A stretch of DNA of 64,000 nt from UBA7359 sp964392105. Its GTDB lineage: Bacteria; Pseudomonadota; Gammaproteobacteria; Eutrophobiales; Eutrophobiaceae. Positions 50,528 through 58,768 of this stretch are shown one piece after another. The stretch lies in NCBI GenBank assembly GCA_964392105.1, contig CAYMPA010000001.1:1-64000 (forward strand), in the 5' to 3' direction. The translations under genes and the position numbers were made by a program. How positions within the stretch are numbered: the stretch's first letter is position 1; the number at the start of each line of letters is the position of its first letter. Under the pieces are notes generated by a model, which searched no databases, was not told the origin of the DNA, and worked only from the letters and a program-made list of their open reading frames with translations.

Positions 50528-51493
50528 TTATGTTGTGTGCCCATCTTTATTAAGACGTTCTATGACAAATTGACATGATATTGTATTTATATTTGCCGGG
50601 ATAAACTCGCTGTCATTTAAAGGCAAATCCCCGGTCGCGCTAATTATTCGATGTTGTTGTCCTAATGCGTGTGTGCGCTGCGGATTGGTCGGTCCAAACA
50701 AGCCATAAACCGGGATTCCAGAGCAAGACAATATATGCATTGGCGCAGAATCGTTTGTTATTGCAAAAGAAGCATGCTTACCTAATTCAACGAGTTCAGG
50801 CACGGTAAATTGATTTGTAGCATCTAATCCAAAAGCATCGCTTAATTGTTTATTTAATGCCGCGTCATCGTCAGATCCTATCCATATAATATCTATATTG
50901 TAATTTGCCAATGATTTTGCCAATTCTGCATAATACGGCCAGCGTTTTTGTGTATGAAGGTGGCTTGATCCAGCGTGAATCAAAACAATAGAATTATTTG
51001 CCAGATTTTTTGATTTAAGCCAAGTAGATATTTTATTTACGACAATATCTGAAACGGGTAAATACGGAATTGGCGGTGCAGCATCAATTTCAGCGCTTTC
51101 AAGTATTTGATTCAACCGATCAAAAGAATGACATTCTCCTTCGTACTTTGTCTGTGGGTGTAAGTGATATGGAAAACGTGGATGATTCCCCGCACGTACG
51201 GGTATGCCAGAAAGACCAGATAGTAATGTAGTCCGGTCGTTTGATTGTAAGTCATAAAGCCGGTCAAAATTATTTTGCCTTATCCATTTTACAGTTTTAA
51301 AAGTATTAAACACGCCAGTGCGGTTAACGGCTTTTATATACAGACCTTTCCAGCCAGAAAACAAATTTCCATATATTGGCGTAGTTAAAAGCCATATCTC
51401 GTCATTAGCATGATGTTCTTGCAAACGTTTTATAATGGGCGTGGACATAATAATATCGCCCAGTGCCCCGAGTTTAATGATTAATATTTTCAT
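50528..51493 (-). CDS. Glycosyltransferase family 9 protein (heptosyltransferase-like) 3
   Basis: A 321-residue GT-B enzyme of family 9. MKILIIKLGALGDIIMSTPIIKRL is the canonical start, LIHAGSSHLHTQKRWP the donor-site loop, and ITNDSAPMHILSCSGIPVYGLFGPTNPQRT the C-terminal motif with the NDSAPMH pattern. This is the closest of the three to classical LPS heptosyltransferases (WaaC/WaaF/WaaQ), but specificity is not assignable. It lies between the ligase and the other GT9 gene on the minus strand. Confidence 0.91.
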   Translation of the reverse strand: MKILIIKLGALGDIIMSTPIIKRLQEHHANDEIWLLTTPIYGNLFSGWKGLYIKAVNRTGVFNTFKTVKWIRQNNFDRLYDLQSNDRTTLLSGLSGIPVRAGNHPRFPYHLHPQTKYEGECHSFDRLNQILESAEIDAAPPIPYLPVSDIVVNKISTWLKSKNLANNSIVLIHAGSSHLHTQKRWPYYAELAKSLANYNIDIIWIGSDDDAALNKQLSDAFGLDATNQFTVPELVELGKHASFAITNDSAPMHILSCSGIPVYGLFGPTNPQRTHALGQQHRIISATGDLPLNDSEFIPANINTISCQFVIERLNKDGHTT

Positions 51494-51532
51494 TAATAAT
51501 TTTATTAGATCATTAAAAGGTATTCATATATT

Positions 51533-52807
51533 TCATTCTTTTGAATATAGTTTGATACTAGAAAAATAAACAGCCATTAACCACCAGATCATGCTGGACC
51601 ATATTGATCCGTAAAATGCCATATGCGCGTTAAATGGGAATAAAGCAATAATTACCGGAATAAAAAATGGAAACATGCTCTCTTTGTTCCTGGAGCGTTT
51701 GACAATCTGAATAATAAAATAAAGCGCAATTAAATATCCCAGAAAACCAATCAAGCCTGTTTCGGCCAAGATCTCCAAGATAAGAATATGTGGTTGAGTA
51801 GGAATAACATTCACACTAACAAACCAATCATCCGGAGAAGCGTAGTCTTTATAGGCATAACGAAATCCACGAGGGCCTATACCGTTGACGGGGTTGGATT
51901 TAAATATCGTATAGGCCGTTTCCCAAATAGGTAGTCTAACCGCCGTTGCTCTGTTAATTGTGTCGTAATCATTGCTGAAAAGCCCTAGTGTAACTTTAAA
52001 TCTGTTATTTGTTGGCGCGTGTAAAATTATTGTGAAACTAATCAATACAATAACAAGCGCAGCAAGCACACAAGTGATTTTAATAAATTTTGTCCTGTTT
52101 ATATAATAAATATATCCATATATTAAAAAACCAAATGAAGATAATGCGAGCATTATCCACGCAGCACGTCTACCGCTTAGCAGAATAATAAAAAAAAGCG
52201 GTATTAAACTGACAAGTAACCATTTCTTGTTTTCCAGGTTTATATATATATATATAAAGCAAAAAGCAGAAAGAATTGAACATATGTGAGAAATAGTATT
52301 TCTCGGGTAAAACATGCCAGTTATATCACCAGCCTTATACGGATACCCCAACAAATTTTGTCCAATAAAAAATTGAATGGATGCATCTACACACCAGAAC
52401 GTTACAATAATAAATACAGAATAAACAATAAACTTTAATCGATGGTTATCTTTTGATAATTCCTGAATGATAAATAGTCCAGAAAATACAAATCTAAGAT
52501 AGGGAAAGACGGTTTGAGCAGCACGTGATTGATTAACGGCATCAGGAAAGGACATTAATAGTGGCAGCCACAAACACAAAAACACGATTATAAATGTTTT
52601 TTGTATTTTATCGTTCCAGGTGTCTTTTGGTGATGATGCGACCCTATATAAACCAATTACGGCCATTAACCCCATCGGATAGTTGTAAAGCGCTTTACTA
52701 ACGAATCCTATTATTGTTAGCAAAATTAAAATACAAGACCAGTAGTTTTTTAGCCATGCCGATATTAAATAGATAATTTGTTCAGTTTTATAATTATTTG
52801 AAATCAT
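51533..52807 (-). CDS. O-antigen ligase/polymerase family membrane protein
   Basis: A 424-residue polytopic protein with about eleven hydrophobic helices. It shows the Wzy_C-type periplasmic loop (about 280-340) with FKSNPVNGIGPRGFRYAY and the downstream His-containing PTQPHILILEILAETGLIGFLGY, which are typical of the WaaL/Wzy O-antigen ligase superfamily. RRAAWIM carries the conserved Arg. Whether it ligates O-antigen to lipid A-core or polymerises glycan is not decidable from sequence. It lies between glycosyltransferase genes. Confidence 0.86.
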   Translation of the reverse strand: MISNNYKTEQIIYLISAWLKNYWSCILILLTIIGFVSKALYNYPMGLMAVIGLYRVASSPKDTWNDKIQKTFIIVFLCLWLPLLMSFPDAVNQSRAAQTVFPYLRFVFSGLFIIQELSKDNHRLKFIVYSVFIIVTFWCVDASIQFFIGQNLLGYPYKAGDITGMFYPRNTISHICSILSAFCFIYIYINLENKKWLLVSLIPLFFIILLSGRRAAWIMLALSSFGFLIYGYIYYINRTKFIKITCVLAALVIVLISFTIILHAPTNNRFKVTLGLFSNDYDTINRATAVRLPIWETAYTIFKSNPVNGIGPRGFRYAYKDYASPDDWFVSVNVIPTQPHILILEILAETGLIGFLGYLIALYFIIQIVKRSRNKESMFPFFIPVIIALFPFNAHMAFYGSIWSSMIWWLMAVYFSSIKLYSKE

Positions 52808-52817
52808 ATGGATATAT

Positions 52818-53726
52818 TTAACGGTAACGTTCTACAATAATATTCAAAAGCCCGCTTACATAGCCCACTGTACTTGCAAGCTTGACAATGCTTTTCTCCA
52901 GTTTCTTCTGGTTAAGGGTAAATATAAATAACATGAGATCAATGAAAGCGCCAACAAGCTTCCCAATGGCCTTTATTAAAAAATGAGACCAGGCAGACAA
53001 AGTGCTTTTTTTACTTTTATAATACACAACATTATTAATGGCCCCGGTAAAATGTCGGAAGAATAAATATTTTTTTGTTCTCCTTTCTTTGGGGAGCGTT
53101 TCATAAATAATAGCTTCAGCATTCCACACTTTTGAAAATCCTTTTTTTGTTGCCCGATAAAAAAAATCAAAATCTTCGCCGCCAATAAAATTATAATAGG
53201 TATTAAAATATAGTTTGTCCTTAACGACCAATGCATTTTTAAACATGACATTTCCTGCGGCTATATTTCGTGGGATATAACCCGTAGGGTATTTAATTTC
53301 TATCTTTATATTATTTGTTGGTGTGGTTTCGTGAGTTGGTATTACTGGCCCGGCGACAATATCAACATCGTATTTGTGTATTGCTGTTAGATGGCTTTTA
53401 AGCCAATTCGCATGAGGAAACTCATCATCATCAATAAAGCCGATCAGTTCAGCGCCATGTTTTAATGCTTCTTGAAGCAAACGATTTCTTGCAGTAGCAA
53501 TTCCCCTTTCAGATTCAACGTAATAAGTAACCGGTATTATGGAGTTTTTACTAGTGTCTTCTACAATGCATCGTGCAGTTTCATTTATATCATTATCTAC
53601 AACAATAATAATAATTTTATAATTATCAGGCAGGTTAAGTAATTGAATAGCAGATAAACAGTTCTTTAGCAAAGAAGGTCGTTTATATGTCGCTACACAA
53701 ATAGCAATAATATTGTTAGTTACCAT
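52818..53726 (-). CDS. Glycosyltransferase family 2 protein
   Basis: A 302-residue GT-A enzyme. IICVATYKRPSLLKNCL-type N-terminus (IAICVATYKRPSLL), IIIVVDNDINETA and LIGFIDDDEFPHANWL with the DDD metal site identify family 2. EDFDFFYRATKKGF resembles the catalytic-base region. The C-terminus has a hydrophobic stretch (LIDLMLFIFTL) that may associate with the membrane. Acceptor is unknown. It follows the GT4 gene by eight bases. Confidence 0.9.
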   Translation of the reverse strand: MVTNNIIAICVATYKRPSLLKNCLSAIQLLNLPDNYKIIIIVVDNDINETARCIVEDTSKNSIIPVTYYVESERGIATARNRLLQEALKHGAELIGFIDDDEFPHANWLKSHLTAIHKYDVDIVAGPVIPTHETTPTNNIKIEIKYPTGYIPRNIAAGNVMFKNALVVKDKLYFNTYYNFIGGEDFDFFYRATKKGFSKVWNAEAIIYETLPKERRTKKYLFFRHFTGAINNVVYYKSKKSTLSAWSHFLIKAIGKLVGAFIDLMLFIFTLNQKKLEKSIVKLASTVGYVSGLLNIIVERYR

Positions 53727-53734
53727 AAAGTTAT

Positions 53735-54838
53735 TTAATGAAATGAATTATAGATAGATATGGTTTTATCTAGCATATTGCTTAATGTAAAAACATTTCT
53801 ATCGTGTACTTTAGGCATTGATTGATAAAATTGATTTATAAGTGTGATTACACTCTCAGTACAAAGCGGTTTTGCTTTACCTTCAGAAAACATTTCGCCA
53901 AGTACTTCTGCGGCCCCGCCGTGGTCATATGCAATTACAGGCACTCCTAAACTCAACGCCTCCAGGGCCGTTCTTCCGAAAGCTTCAGGGATCCTGGCCA
54001 GAGATAGTACTATGTTTGATATCGACATAATCTCTCTCATATCATTTCGTTGGCCTAGAAATGTAAAATGTTCATTCATATCTTTTGAATTAATTAAATA
54101 TTTTAATTCTTGTAAATATTTGTCTTTTCCTGGATCTGTGCCACCCGCAATTAAACCATGAGCATTAAGTCCGTAATTTATTGCGTTAGTAATAATTTCA
54201 ATAAAGTCGTTATGACCTTTCCAACGGGTAACTCTGGCAGGAAGCGTGATAATAAACTTATCGGATAAACCAGGATGTTGATCATTCCAGTCTTTAAGCC
54301 AGCCACCAGATGGTTTGTAATTATAAGGATAATTCTCTTTGCTAATACCACGATGAATAATATCAATTTTGTTCTCATCTACGTCAGGGTAGTTCTCGAG
54401 AATATAATTTTTAATATATTCTGAAATAGCGATGACACGTTCGCCAGAGGTCATGATTTTACTGTAACGATTTACAGTATAAGGCCCATGTACCGTGGTG
54501 ATAAAAACAGGTCTGTTTTTTGGATCAAGTTTATTCCAGGCCAAATAGGCCAGCCATGCTGGCATGCGTGATCGTGCGTGAATGATATCAATCTTTTGTT
54601 CTTTGAATAGTTTGCGTAATTCCGGGATTAGTCTGGCGCTTAATATAGATTTTTTTCCTACGGGCAAATCAATATGTTCACTGCCTTCTGCAACCAGTTG
54701 CTGTACAAGCCTGCCAGGACCAGAGACTACGAGTGAACGGTGCTTTCGACGTACAAGTTCCGCAGCAACATCAAGCGTACCTTGTTCAACGCCGCCACAA
54801 TCCAGCTCAGGTAATATTTGTAATACAGTTGGTTTCAA
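53735..54838 (-). CDS. Glycosyltransferase family 4 protein
   Basis: A 367-residue GT-B enzyme of family 4. The N-terminal LQILPELDCGGVEQGTLDVA is the acceptor-side glycine-rich loop, IIHARSRMPAWLAYLAW the next landmark, and the C-terminal RIPEAFGRTALEALSLGVPVIA contains the EX7E donor motif. ITLPARVTRWKGHNDFIE is the linker typical of the family. It is expected to transfer a hexose from a nucleotide sugar to a growing glycan. Upstream, a 153-bp AT-rich gap separates it from the methyltransferase. Confidence 0.92.
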   Translation of the reverse strand: MKPTVLQILPELDCGGVEQGTLDVAAELVRRKHRSLVVSGPGRLVQQLVAEGSEHIDLPVGKKSILSARLIPELRKLFKEQKIDIIHARSRMPAWLAYLAWNKLDPKNRPVFITTVHGPYTVNRYSKIMTSGERVIAISEYIKNYILENYPDVDENKIDIIHRGISKENYPYNYKPSGGWLKDWNDQHPGLSDKFIITLPARVTRWKGHNDFIEIITNAINYGLNAHGLIAGGTDPGKDKYLQELKYLINSKDMNEHFTFLGQRNDMREIMSISNIVLSLARIPEAFGRTALEALSLGVPVIAYDHGGAAEVLGEMFSEGKAKPLCTESVITLINQFYQSMPKVHDRNVFTLSNMLDKTISIYNSFH

Positions 54839-54991
54839 AGGTTGTCTCTTGATTGGCCCGGGTTAGTTTATACTGGAAAGGAAAACATATATGCCAGCTT
54901 ATAATCGTATAGTAACTTAATATTTAAAGGCTTTCGATATTCATGTGTCCGATTTAATTTGCCTTTTAATAATAAATTATTAGATACAGAT

Positions 54992-55777
54992 TTAAGTTTT
55001 TCGCGAAAGAAATATCAAGCCGGGTTTTTTATGTTTGTAAAACTTGATAATTTTAAAACCATATCGTTGAAATAATATAGCCACTGTTTTTCTGGTGAAA
55101 TGCTGTACGTGTATTGGCGGACAGAAAACATCCCATTCAGTTATATCTTCTGGTACTTTGGGGTGGCCTAAATCTGGTGTTGTTATATATAAATAGCCAT
55201 CCTTTTTTACCAGGTTTTCGAGCGCTTTCATATAAAGATTAATGTTGCTGACGTGTTCGATTACTTCTGAAGAATAGACGAAATCATATTTATTTTTTGA
55301 ATCGAGCAATTGTACAAAATCCATGCAATAGTAATTTGCTCGTTTGAAACGCTGCTTTGCATACTCAACAGCATTTTCACTTATATCAACCCCGGTTGAT
55401 GTCTTTGCAATAAAACTTAATGCGTGAGCAACAAAACCACCGCCGCAACCGAAATCCAGGGTATTTTTTCCTATTGCATAAGGCAAAAAGCGGGGCAGCT
55501 TGATAAAGGCGCGTCTCAGGCGAGAGCTTGATTTATTGTATGTTGGTTCCGGCTCTTTTTCGCTATCCATGTAAAGTTCGTTTAGTGTATTTTGATCAGG
55601 CATTGGATTTAAAAATACAAAATCACACCCTGTACAGCGATTAAATGGATAATCATTTTTTGTCACAAAATAATTGGTTTCTGCGTTATCACAAACCGGA
55701 CAAGGCACAATAGTGTTTTCGTTGTCATTCAAACTATTCAATCCAGGACGCCCCGCTCTAATAATAGTATTGAACAA
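54992..55777 (-). CDS. Class I SAM-dependent methyltransferase with N-terminal zinc ribbon
   Basis: A protein of up to 261 residues. Cysteine pairs CPVC (near 32-35) and CTGC (near 53-56), followed by DFVFLNPMPD, form the small zinc-binding head seen in glycan-cluster methyltransferases. The methyltransferase core has LDFGCGGGFVAHAL (SAM motif I), GVDISENAVEYAK and YSSEVIEHVSN. The start is uncertain: a TTG at 55777 overlaps the upstream gene by 40 bp; a TTG about 13 codons later is an alternative. It may methylate a sugar, but the substrate is unknown. Confidence 0.85.
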   Translation of the reverse strand: MFNTIIRAGRPGLNSLNDNENTIVPCPVCDNAETNYFVTKNDYPFNRCTGCDFVFLNPMPDQNTLNELYMDSEKEPEPTYNKSSSRLRRAFIKLPRFLPYAIGKNTLDFGCGGGFVAHALSFIAKTSTGVDISENAVEYAKQRFKRANYYCMDFVQLLDSKNKYDFVYSSEVIEHVSNINLYMKALENLVKKDGYLYITTPDLGHPKVPEDITEWDVFCPPIHVQHFTRKTVAILFQRYGFKIIKFYKHKKPGLIFLSRKT

Positions 55778-56646
55778 CGTTCTGCCTCATTAAACTTAAA
55801 AGAATTGGTTCTTAATGTTTTTGAAACTTTCCATGCGCCGAATGTTGTAAGTTGATTTTCGTTAATTAAAGTGTTTATCGCGTTGCTTATCCTGGTTTTC
55901 CTTTTTTGTGGTATTTCAAGCAAACCGACCGATGCACCGGAAGAAAGCGATTCATAAATCATGGAAACACTATCTTCACTGACCCATATGTAGTTGGACT
56001 TAAAAATAAACTCATGAATATTTTTTGTGTCCGTTTCGCTATAATTTAATACTTTGATATTCTCACCAACCATTTCAACTAGTCTTGTCAGTATTTCTTC
56101 AGGAGTTCGAGGTGAGTCGGCAATAATCCATTTTATTTTTGAATTATTTGTAACAATGGTTTCAATCTGATTAATTATTAATTCGCCATCCCATTGATAG
56201 TGCTTTGATGGTCCGCCAAGCAGAATTAACCCCATGTTTGGTGTGTTTTCTTCGTTGAATTGTATCGGGTTTAATGCGCCGGTAGTTGTAATTACATTAT
56301 CCTTCTCGGGAGGTAAGTCGTGTTTTGGAATTATGCAAAAATCAAAAAATGACAAAGGCAAACTTGGTTTCATTAAGACAATAATTTTTCCATTTCGAGC
56401 ACGTCTTGCGGATAACATCGGCAAATGAGTTCCATGTCCCGCACCTATGATAATATTTGGGTCAGGCAGATCATCGCCGCGTGGAAATTGTTTGAACAAA
56501 AGATGACTAAAATTATTAATTAGCGAATTGACAGGTATATCAAATCGCTCACATTTCTTTAGTTTTTCTATAGCAGTGCATAATCCTATGCTTTGAGTGT
56601 CGTGGCCAGATTTACCATCAGTAAAGCGCCAAATATTAAAAGTCAT
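55738..56646 (-). CDS. ELM1 (DUF1022) family protein
   Basis: A 302-residue protein of the ELM1/DUF1022 family, bacterial relatives of a plant mitochondrial fission factor. The bacterial members lie in envelope-glycan loci and look like GT-B fold proteins. Segments: WRFTDGKSGHDTQSIGL, IIGAGHGTHLPMLSARRA, LILLGGPSKHYQWD, and WVSEDSVSMIYESLSSGASVGLLEI near the C-terminus. The function is not established. It is the first gene of the minus-strand run toward 49.4 kb, overlapping the methyltransferase frame. Confidence 0.83.
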   Translation of the reverse strand: MTFNIWRFTDGKSGHDTQSIGLCTAIEKLKKCERFDIPVNSLINNFSHLLFKQFPRGDDLPDPNIIIGAGHGTHLPMLSARRARNGKIIVLMKPSLPLSFFDFCIIPKHDLPPEKDNVITTTGALNPIQFNEENTPNMGLILLGGPSKHYQWDGELIINQIETIVTNNSKIKWIIADSPRTPEEILTRLVEMVGENIKVLNYSETDTKNIHEFIFKSNYIWVSEDSVSMIYESLSSGASVGLLEIPQKRKTRISNAINTLINENQLTTFGAWKVSKTLRTNSFKFNEAERCSILLLERGVLD

Positions 56647-56668
56647 GTTTTCCTGGTTTTATAACCAA

Positions 56669-56872
56669 CTAATCCTCGAGAATATACTCGGTACTGCAAT
56701 AAGGACATTTTTCCTCACCTGAGTCTTCAATCGGGAGATAGACCCGCGGATGTTGATTCCAGAGGCTCATTTCAGGCAAGGGGCAATGCAATGGCAATTG
56801 TTCTTTTTTAATATGAAATACAGACTCATCGCTTGTGGATACCGTTGCCATATCTTGTCCTGTTTCACTCAT
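56669..56872 (-). CDS. CHCC-type zinc-finger domain protein
   Basis: A 67-residue protein whose C-terminal part matches the zf-CHCC domain: LHCPLPEMSLWNQHPRVYLPI followed by KCPYCSTEYILED. The ligands are one Cys, one His and the CPYC pair. Relatives include the mitochondrial complex I subunit NDUFS6. In gammaproteobacteria the small protein often follows ilvE, as here 12 bp downstream, and its function is unknown. Confidence 0.9.
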   Translation of the reverse strand: MSETGQDMATVSTSDESVFHIKKEQLPLHCPLPEMSLWNQHPRVYLPIEDSGEEKCPYCSTEYILED

Positions 56873-56884
56873 AGCGTTGCCTCG

Positions 56885-57805
56885 TTAGACATAACTCAAC
56901 CAACCCTGGTGTTTTTCAAGTTTTCCTTTTACACAATCAAAATACAATTTTTGTAATTTTTCTGTAATTGGCCCTTTTTTGCCGCTCCCGATCTGACGGC
57001 CATCAAGCTCACGTATTGGCGTCACTTCGGCAGCTGTCCCGGTAAAAAATACTTCATCAGCAATATATACTTCATCGCGAGTTATCCTTTTTTCTTTAAC
57101 GGCAATATTATTTTCTTGAGCAAATTGCATGATGGTTTCGCGAGTAATTCCCTCAAGCGCAGATGTTAAATCAGGCGTATACATAATGCCATTACGCACA
57201 ATAAAGATATTCTCACCGCTACCTTCAGCAACATAGCCCTCATTATCCAGCAGTAATGCCTCGTCATAACCGGCAGCGAGCGCTTCCTGTAAAGCGAGCA
57301 TGGAGTTCATGTAGTTGCCGTTTGCTTTTGCCTTGCACATCGTAATATTGACATGATGACGGGTGAAGGAGGATGTTTTGATTCTAATCCCCTTTTCCAG
57401 CCCCTCGTGTCCGAGATAAGAGCCCCAGGGCCAGGCGGCAATCATCACATGAACTTCAAGGTTATCTGCTCTCAACCCCATCCCTTCTGAACCATAGAAA
57501 CACATTGGTCGTATATATGCAGTCTCCAGATTATTGTTTTTTACAGTATCAAGGCACATTTTATTGATCGTTTCTTTATCGAAAGGCAACTTCATGTTTA
57601 GTATGTGTGCAGAAGCAAATAGCCTGTTGGTATGGTCATCAAGGCGGAAGATGGCAGTGCCATAATCCGTCTTATAGGCCCGAATGCCTTCAAAAACACC
57701 CATACCATAATGAAGGGTATGTGTTAGCACATGGGTTTTTGCATCTCTCCAGGGGACAAATTCGCCATCAAGCCAAATAACCCCGTCACGATCATCCATA
57801 CTCAT
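56885..57805 (-). CDS. ilvE: Branched-chain amino acid aminotransferase
   Basis: IlvE interconverts valine, leucine and isoleucine with their 2-keto acids using PLP and glutamate. The 306-residue fold-type IV aminotransferase has GVFEGIRAYKTDYG near the N-terminus, the Schiff-base Lys within TMCKAKANGNYMNSMLALQEA, EGSGENIFIV, and the phosphate-binding TGTAAEVTPIRELDGRQIG at the C-terminus. GSGENIF and the length favour IlvE over D-amino acid aminotransferase. It precedes the zinc-finger gene. The upstream 108 bp leads into the family B repeat. Confidence 0.95.
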   Translation of the reverse strand: MSMDDRDGVIWLDGEFVPWRDAKTHVLTHTLHYGMGVFEGIRAYKTDYGTAIFRLDDHTNRLFASAHILNMKLPFDKETINKMCLDTVKNNNLETAYIRPMCFYGSEGMGLRADNLEVHVMIAAWPWGSYLGHEGLEKGIRIKTSSFTRHHVNITMCKAKANGNYMNSMLALQEALAAGYDEALLLDNEGYVAEGSGENIFIVRNGIMYTPDLTSALEGITRETIMQFAQENNIAVKEKRITRDEVYIADEVFFTGTAAEVTPIRELDGRQIGSGKKGPITEKLQKLYFDCVKGKLEKHQGWLSYV

Positions 57806-57913
57806 TATTTTCTTACCGAATGTTTTAAATTAATTAATCTTGTAAATAATTATGGTTTTAACAAAGCGGACTAATGGTAATGCGCCAGTCAAACTCAATC
57901 AATAAGTCTTTAA

Positions 57914-58198
57914 TCTAGAAACCGCAGTTGGACGCGTTTGAGTGTGCGTTTTGCGGGGTCAGTTGCGCCGACTAAAAAGCCGCGCATAGTTATGTACAGG
58001 ACGTACGGTATGCTGGTTTTGCAGGAGCAAAAACCAGCGATTCTACGCAAGGCATTTGCCGTCAAGCAAATGATCCTGAAAAATGTGCCATAAAATGCGT
58101 AGACGGACTTACTCAATGCGCGAAATACTGAAATATGATAAGTAACTGGTTTGTAATACATCATTTTGATTTGCGGTCGGTCAACTGCGGTTTCTAGG
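57914..58198. repeat. Family B repeat, copy 2 (285 bp) between ilvE and rhodanese
   Basis: The ends TCTAGAAACCGCAGTTGG and TCAACTGCGGTTTCTAGG are nearly perfect inverted repeats, again flanked by TTTAA on both sides (57909-57913 and 58199-58203). It matches 22855-23199 over most of its length, sharing CATAGTTAT, the TGTACAGGACGTACGG block, the CTGGTTTTGC/GCAAAAACCAG hairpin and GCCGTCAAGCAAAT. The 84-codon frame inside resembles the one in copy 1 only because both lie in the repeat. Confidence 0.85.
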
Positions 58199-58211
58199 TT
58201 TAACCAATCTA

Positions 58212-58229
58212 TAAATTGATATCAATTTA
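58212..58229. promoter_or_regulatory. 18-bp palindrome upstream of the rhodanese gene
   Basis: TAAATTGATATCAATTTA is a perfect palindrome, 57 bp before the rhodanese start and just after the repeat. The centre TTGATATCAA lacks the N4 spacer of an FNR box. It may be an operator for the rhodanese gene. Confidence 0.4.
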
Positions 58230-58286
58230 GAATTCGTACACAGGATGGATTATGCTGTAAAAATATACCCAAGATTCGATTAAACA

Positions 58287-58727
58287 ATGCATAAAATCCA
58301 GGCAACAAATATGATTAAAGAAATTCTTCCAAAAGAGGCCTATGAGATACTGGAACTGCAGAAAAACGCCGTATTGATAGATGTTAGAAGCACTATGGAA
58401 TACGAGTATGTTGGTCATCCGCGAAATGCGATACATGTCCCCTTGAAAGAACCGCCTGACTGGGATATACAGCAGGATTTTGTGAAAAATACCAGGTTAG
58501 TATTGGAACAGCGATTACCAGAAAATAATACAATAAACGAAATCCCGGTATTAATGCTTTGTAGAAGCGGCAAACGATCCGGGCTTGGGGCTGAATTGTT
58601 GATCAAAGACGGGTTTACAAACGTGTACAATGTGCTTGAAGGATTTGAAGGAGACAAGGACGATAATGGTCATCGCAACAGCATCAATGGCTGGCGGTTT
58701 CATGGTTTACCGTGGGAGCAGTCATAA
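58287..58727 (+). CDS. Rhodanese-like domain protein
   Basis: A 146-residue single-domain rhodanese. It shows KNAVLIDVRSTMEYEYVGHPRNAIHVP, the CDC25-like start, and the active-site loop LMLCRSGKRSG, where the Cys would carry the persulfide; then AELLIKDGFTNVYNVLEGFEGD. No signal peptide is seen, so it is cytoplasmic. The sulfur donor and target are unknown. An internal ATG at 58311 is an alternative start; neither has a clear Shine-Dalgarno. It is followed 41 bp later by the C13 peptidase gene. Confidence 0.9.
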   Translation: MHKIQATNMIKEILPKEAYEILELQKNAVLIDVRSTMEYEYVGHPRNAIHVPLKEPPDWDIQQDFVKNTRLVLEQRLPENNTINEIPVLMLCRSGKRSGLGAELLIKDGFTNVYNVLEGFEGDKDDNGHRNSINGWRFHGLPWEQS

Positions 58728-58768
58728 TTACTCTGTTTTATTTGATTTATCCATGCAGGCTTCTCTAA

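Noticed and set aside
58212..58229. FNR site at the palindrome before the rhodanese gene
   Set aside because: The half-sites TTGAT and ATCAA abut without the required four-base spacer.
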